This document shows, in pieces, positions 59,702-64,000 of a stretch of 64,000 nt of DNA (positions are counted from its first letter, which is position 1; the number at the start of each line of letters is the position of its first letter). Position numbers and translations under genes: made by a program. Below the pieces are notes generated by a model that worked only from the letters and a program-made list of their open reading frames with translations, was not told the origin of the DNA and did not search any database. The stretch is from Cystobasidium ongulense. Taxonomy: Eukaryota > Basidiomycota > Cystobasidiomycetes > Cystobasidiales > Cystobasidiaceae. The stretch covers positions 744,001 to 808,000 of the forward strand of contig BQUP01000009.1 in NCBI GenBank assembly GCA_022835595.1, given 5' to 3'.

Positions 59702-61466
59702 ATGCGACTCTCTTCCGGCGGTCCCCTCCTCACCCTGCTCGCTGGCCTCGCTGCTTCTGGGTCCAACGCCGGCTTCCTGGACAAGCTCACTGGACAGTTC
59801 AACAAGCCCGCCTCTGGGACCCAGATCCATCTCGCAGCAGACCCAACTCCCCCAGCTGAGCCATCACTCGATGCGTTCGGAGGGTCTGCACCTGGTCACG
59901 TCCACATCGAACCCGTTCAAGCGGGCGCGCCATCCATTGCCATAGGACAGCCTGCCGTAAAGACTCAGGCGGCCAATGTTCCTGTCACTACTGCCGTTCC
60001 AGTCCAAGAAGCGCCATACGAGGGCACAGAGTACAGATGGAAGATGTTCAAGGTGAGCTTCTGGCTGCTGCTGTTGCTTGCTTGAGAGAATAGTCCCGCT
60101 GAATCAAGCTGCCGATCATCCTCATACCCCCATACCACCCTCAGTTCCGTCCTGCCGAGTTCTATACTGAAGGCTTGTTGTTGTGAGTGGGTACTCTCTA
60201 CTTCTCAAGGCCAAGTAACTGATCGCCCTCGTGTCAATTGCAGCGGCGGAATGCTCCTCTTCATCGGCATCTCATTCGCAGGAAGAAAGATGAACGAAGA
60301 CCAAGCAGTCGCATGGAACAAAGCCAACATCTCCACTCTCACCGACAACTTTGCTTCCTACACCGCCGTCCCTAAGAGTGTGTCGCTCACTCGTGTCAAC
60401 CCGGCAACATACGTAGGACACGGCTCAGGTCGACGAGGTACCTCTGGATTCGCCGTCAAGATCTCCACTGTACCCCGCCATGACTTGTTTACCTTAGCAT
60501 TAGAAGCAGGCTGGAAGATTTACGATCTAACATACGCTTCAAACGCTGGCACGGTAACTTTAGATTTTGAATTAGATACACCACTTTCATCAGGAAATAA
60601 CAATACTACAAAAGGAGCAAATAAAGAAGATTTCGTTTGGGCATTAATAAACAAACATATAATACAACAAATTAGAGATGAAAGATTTGATTTACAAGCT
60701 TTTACTTCAGTTTCTGAACCTCAAATTCTACAAGATGCAGCTGGAAATGACGAATGGGCTACTTTTACTGAAGCAAATGCTTTAAATGATTTCTTTTTGA
60801 AAAAATCAAATGTTGGTATTGTCGAGTTATTGAGGGATGAGAAACAAGCTGCAAAATATTTGAGAAGTATCGTTATTTCGGATATCGTTAAAGAACGTCC
60901 TGATGAAGCGTGAGTTTATCCCCCTTTTCAATCTTTAGGCGATTTGCATCCTGATATATGCACCCGCTAATCTCTATTTCGTCCATCTCCAGTATACTCG
61001 AACAAGTTGGAGCTATCCCTAAATCTAGAAGACTAACAGTCGTCTTCGACCTACCTTCAGCCTCCAAAGCTGAAGAAAGCAAACCTATCCTCGAACTCGC
61101 TCTCAACTTGATCGATGTATTAGCAGGTAGCAATCTACCCAATGAGATCTTGAAAAAGACTGTAAGCGAGATATAGTTCCCAATTACACATTTTCAATCC
61201 TTTCGTATCGAATACTGACGTGACGTGTGTTGACTTGCCTTTTAAATCGGTAATAGCAAAAGAGAAGACAAGAAGTATACTCATTATTACTACAAGAATC
61301 ACGTAAAGAAGCAAAAGAAAAAGCGACAAGTTCGGCAAGATCAATAAAATTGAAATCTGAACAAGATAAATTGGAGAAAATGAATCCGGTTGAAAGAAGG
61401 AAGTATGAATTGAAACAGAAGGAAAAAGAGATGAGAGCCATGGCTAAGAAACAACAGAAGAAGTAA
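59702..61466 (+). CDS. CCDC47 homolog (DUF1682), ER membrane insertion factor
   Basis: CCDC47 is part of the PAT complex of the ER multipass translocon and binds calcium. Exons 59702-60052, 60145-60182, 60244-60909, 60993-61161 and 61257-61466 give 477 aa. It has an N-terminal signal peptide (MRLSSGG..LLTLLAGLAAS), a luminal low-complexity stretch, the motif EYRWKMFK-FRPAEFYTEGLLL, and a membrane helix GGMLLFIGISFAG. The cytosolic DUF1682 body follows with DNFASYTAVP and RRLTVVFDLPS. The C-terminus is strongly basic and coiled (KSEQDKLEKMNPVERRKYEL, ending MRAMAKKQQKK), typical of the family's ribosome-facing tail. GC falls from 68% at 59701-59760 to 28% at 60601-60660. Confidence 0.92.
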
Positions 61467-61795
61467 AGATCTGCATAAAAAAGGGTCAAAGTAAAACGAA
61501 AAAGAATGAGTAAAGTAGTAAAATCAAATCCGTTTGTTATACGGGTAAATCTATTGCTTTAGCTCCCTTGCTTGAACTTGATTGATTCGCAAGGATGCTT
61601 AAACTATGAGCATGCCTAAAAAGGAAGGATTGACTAAGTATATCTACTGAAAATCCAAACAAGCAAAACAGAAGGACGTCCAACGAAAAGTCAAAATCAA
61701 ATATAAAAAAGTATCTGGCTGTGTGGCGGGGCGCACCTATTTTGGTAAGCCGAACGGACAGTGACCTGGAAGCTACTCGACGGCATGTGATAATT
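61467..61795. other. AT-rich convergent 3' region
   Basis: Short convergent space between the CCDC47 homolog and the next minus-strand gene. AT-rich, no feature recognised. Confidence 0.4.
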
Positions 61796-62725
61796 TCAAA
61801 GCTTGGCCGAAGATTCCACTTTCCTCAAGGGACCCTCTGTTGGAGCAAAGCTACGCACACGTGTGATAGCTACTTTCCGACTCTCTTTCTCAGCAGACTT
61901 TATCTTTGAATCATTTAAGAAGGCTATCCGTTTTTTTCCAAAGATTGGAACGGCATGTCCTGCGAAGGGACGAGCGCTACCCTGTTGCATCTTGTTTTGA
62001 ATCACTGGTAGTCTGATCTTGAAAGGTGTTTTCGGGTCTTCATCGCAGTATCCTAGGCGGGACAAGCACTCTCTCCCTGTTCTTTCGAGAGCGTCGTCCC
62101 CGCGCCTCTGCTTGCTGGTCATCTTGATCAGCAAGTGAGGGTATATTAGCAGCCATACGAAATCGAATTCGGAAGCAATCGTAACGAGGCGAGACTTTTG
62201 CATGTGAGGCGCTACTTGTTTCAACCACCGGTCTTGCTTCGCAGGTCCTAAACTTCCCAAGTCGTTCAACCGCCCGTCATGCAATATGCGCAGGCTACCG
62301 GCAGTTTGCGCAGTACCGTCATATGACGGCGAGGTAAAAAACATTGCATTGTAGTCTATGGAGGGTTGACGGTCGAGATACCCCTCCCGAGCAGCCTCTA
62401 AAACACTGTTGGGCTGCAAGCACACCGGATTTTTGTTTCTTGTATCTTCTGATACCATGCGAAAGAGCTTTCTCAGAGCTGGGATAGCATTCTCCTTTGG
62501 GGACATATTTTCAAGGGTCCAGAGATAAGCTTGCCGTCCGACTTCAACCTGATCTAGCATCTGCTTGGATGGGCCGGGTGTCGATTTTGTCACGGGGGCG
62601 GTGACACGACCTGCTTTAGTAGTAGTAGTTGTAGATAAACGCACGGCTTGCAGTTCTTGCGCTGGCGTTGAAGCTTTCCCGGCTTTGCCGTTGCCCATTG
62701 GCAGGCATCTGTCGAAGCACCCCAT
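61796..62725 (-). CDS. Single-exon protein of unknown function
   Basis: An intact intronless frame of about 309 aa from the first ATG (62725). The same frame stays open upstream to about 62815 without an ATG, so a spliced first exon is possible. It starts MGCFDRCLPMGNGKAG; Gly2-Cys3 recalls doubly acylated proteins, but Arg at position 6 fits myristoylation poorly. The middle (QAYLWTLENMSPKENAIPAL, DYNAMFFTSPSYDG, SEFDFVWLLIYPHLLIKM) looks folded and the C-terminus is basic. No family is recognised. It is one of few intronless genes here, which could mark a young or transferred gene. Confidence 0.5.
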   Translation of the reverse strand: MGCFDRCLPMGNGKAGKASTPAQELQAVRLSTTTTTKAGRVTAPVTKSTPGPSKQMLDQVEVGRQAYLWTLENMSPKENAIPALRKLFRMVSEDTRNKNPVCLQPNSVLEAAREGYLDRQPSIDYNAMFFTSPSYDGTAQTAGSLRILHDGRLNDLGSLGPAKQDRWLKQVAPHMQKSRLVTIASEFDFVWLLIYPHLLIKMTSKQRRGDDALERTGRECLSRLGYCDEDPKTPFKIRLPVIQNKMQQGSARPFAGHAVPIFGKKRIAFLNDSKIKSAEKESRKVAITRVRSFAPTEGPLRKVESSAKL

Positions 62726-63319
62726 CGGTGTGCTTGTCGTTCCAGTGAGCAGGTGAAGGAGCAGTAGCGATGTGTCCGGATTCACAGTGAAATCAGCAGG
62801 AGGGCCATAGAATGGCGTGTGCGTTCACATTTTGCATGCGCAGGAGGGCAAGGCTCTGCAACGGCCGGTGCAAGCTGCACGCAGGTCACGCGCTAGGTCC
62901 AATGTGCATAGCCCAGCACACAGCATGAAGCGTGGTTGGAGGATCTTTGATGTAGAATCCTATCACACATCGCTAGATTGCCCATTTCGAGCAGCTCTAC
63001 AGCTCCTCTGTACTGTCGCAATTGCCTTGCAGCTTCATGGGCCTTGCAGCTTTATAGGCCTGTCGCATCGTTGACGGTGGGCTCGATAGCATGCGCTGGT
63101 CTTGCTGCAGCACTGCCCCAAAGGCTCGTTTGTGTATCAGATCTTCTGGACAGCTCAGAGCGATGTAGTAAGTAGCCTGAAGTCAAAAGAGAGCACAGAG
63201 AAACCCTCGAGGATATCCTTCATTCGAAAAGGCAATCGAGGAATTGATGGATGCCATTGACATGGATAACATGGAAGACTGCTTTTGACTGACCACCACA
63301 GCAGCAACTTGGCTGCAGC
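62726..63319. other. Divergent promoter region, no gene seen
   Basis: Between the unknown gene and POM152. Open frames at 62817-63175 (plus) and 63155-63493 (minus) show no motif. Confidence 0.4.
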
Positions 63320-64000
63320 ATGGCATCCTCCTCGTCTGGAGGCGCGCAGCAGAGAGCGCCGTTTGGCAGTGGTGAAGCTGACACCAGTCCGCTGATACCG
63401 CTCGAGTATGCAGATGCTCCGAACCAGCGATTCTATGCCGTGAGTGGACGACATCAAGCGAGCATGTATCATACTGGACATGCTCTGATGCATGCTATAT
63501 CCCCAGGCCTCGCTCTTCGCCCTCCAGCAATCCTACAAGCTCTTCCAGTTCCTCGAAAGCTACATTACCGCTTCGAGTACGAGCACATCAACAACGCGGA
63601 CAACGCTCCTCCTCAAATGGGCATGCTATGACATCCTGACGCTTTACTTCATCCTACCTCGTCTGCGGATACCACGGCTGTCCTTTATCGAAACAAGAAT
63701 CAGACTCGGCCTTGTTGCTGCTGTCCTGCTTCTGAACTGGATATGCATTGGAGACTGGAGATTCGCAAATGCTCTGGGACTCTTGAGCTTCTTTCTCCCT
63801 ACAAGTTGGCGAGGTGAGAGACATGTACATCAGTTGGGCCTCTCAAGTGGGCGCTAATCTGTAGTCCTTGCTTCACAGACTACTTTGACTTTGACCTCGC
63901 TATCCTAGAACACCGGATACGACATCACAAGCTAGTCAATCCAGCTGCACACATCCTTGGATCAGTCACAATCCACATCTTGCCCCATTCCACAGCCAAG
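63320..64000 (+). CDS. POM152: Nucleoporin POM152, N-terminal part (runs off the window)
   Basis: Integral membrane ring protein of the nuclear pore. Exons 63320-63439, 63507-63813 and 63879 onward, open at the right edge. The N-terminus is Ser/Gly-rich, then SPLIPLEYADAPNQRFYA-ASLFALQQSYKLFQFLESY. Hydrophobic helices follow (KWACYDILTLYFILPRLRIP, RLGLVAAVLLLNWICIG, ALGLLSFFLPTSWR). Exon 3 gives DYFDFDLAILEHRI, NPAAHILGSVTIHILPHSTA. The HIL...TIHILP.STAK block is the hallmark at the start of the luminal Ig-like repeats. Those repeats lie outside the window. Confidence 0.88.

Noticed and set aside
59370-59945. Plus-strand frame of 191 codons before and over the CCDC47 start
   Set aside because: It is in another frame from the well-supported signal-peptide protein and has only low-complexity content.

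Overview
The window is nuclear DNA of a fungus, most likely a basidiomycete. Nearly every gene is cut by short introns (about 50-250 nt, GT-AG, with CTAAC/CTGAC-like branch points). The gene set is fungal: Pom152, Rrn7, Bfr1, an A-T-R adenylate-forming reductase, a fungal LCCL membrane protein and a SYG1-type phosphate transporter. I cannot name the species; Ustilaginomycotina is only a guess. Exon limits below come from reading splice signals and checking that reading phase and family motifs join. No transcript or database was available.

Layout. (1) 0-6 kb: a divergent pair of phosphate genes, an exopolyphosphatase with a signal peptide (minus strand, 13-1737) and an SPX-EXS phosphate exporter (plus strand, 2764-5930), sharing a 1 kb promoter region with CACGTG/CACGTT motifs. 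(2) 6.7-15.0 kb: a tandem array of five F-box-like paralogs, all on the plus strand and all with a phase-1 intron at the same place. Members 3 and 5 are nearly identical, member 1 ends in a CaaX box, and member 2 contains an assembly gap. (3) 15.3-48.3 kb: a dense housekeeping block holding mitochondrial processing peptidase beta, an LCCL-domain membrane protein, a SET-domain protein, Bfr1, a BTB-domain protein, guanine deaminase, MSH5, the proteasome chaperone Nas2, Rrn7, CFT2/CPSF100, ARF1 and ribosomal protein L36. (4) 48.3-53.1 kb: a gene-poor stretch with a decayed LAGLIDADG/Hint homing-endonuclease-like fragment and several open but unrecognised pieces. (5) 53.1-64 kb: an adenylate-forming reductase, a small coiled-coil protein, a CCDC47 homolog, an unrecognised single-exon gene, and the 5' part of POM152, cut by the window edge.

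How the genes may work together. The clearest functional neighbourhood is polyphosphate hydrolysis beside phosphate export under one intergenic region. The F-box-like array is the accessory, fast-evolving part of the window. Its duplicated flanks show it grew as a two-gene unit, and its last copy ends about 330 bp from the start codon of an essential mitochondrial protease gene. The rest are unrelated housekeeping genes, in divergent pairs (MSH5/NAS2) and convergent pairs (SET/BFR1, BTB/guanine deaminase, RRN7/CFT2).

Other points of interest are a 7-nt micro-exon and a GC-AG intron in ARF1, a DHH catalytic motif assembled across a splice junction, an array of candidate 5' splice sites built by a microsatellite, and a steep fall in GC from 5' to 3' inside several genes.
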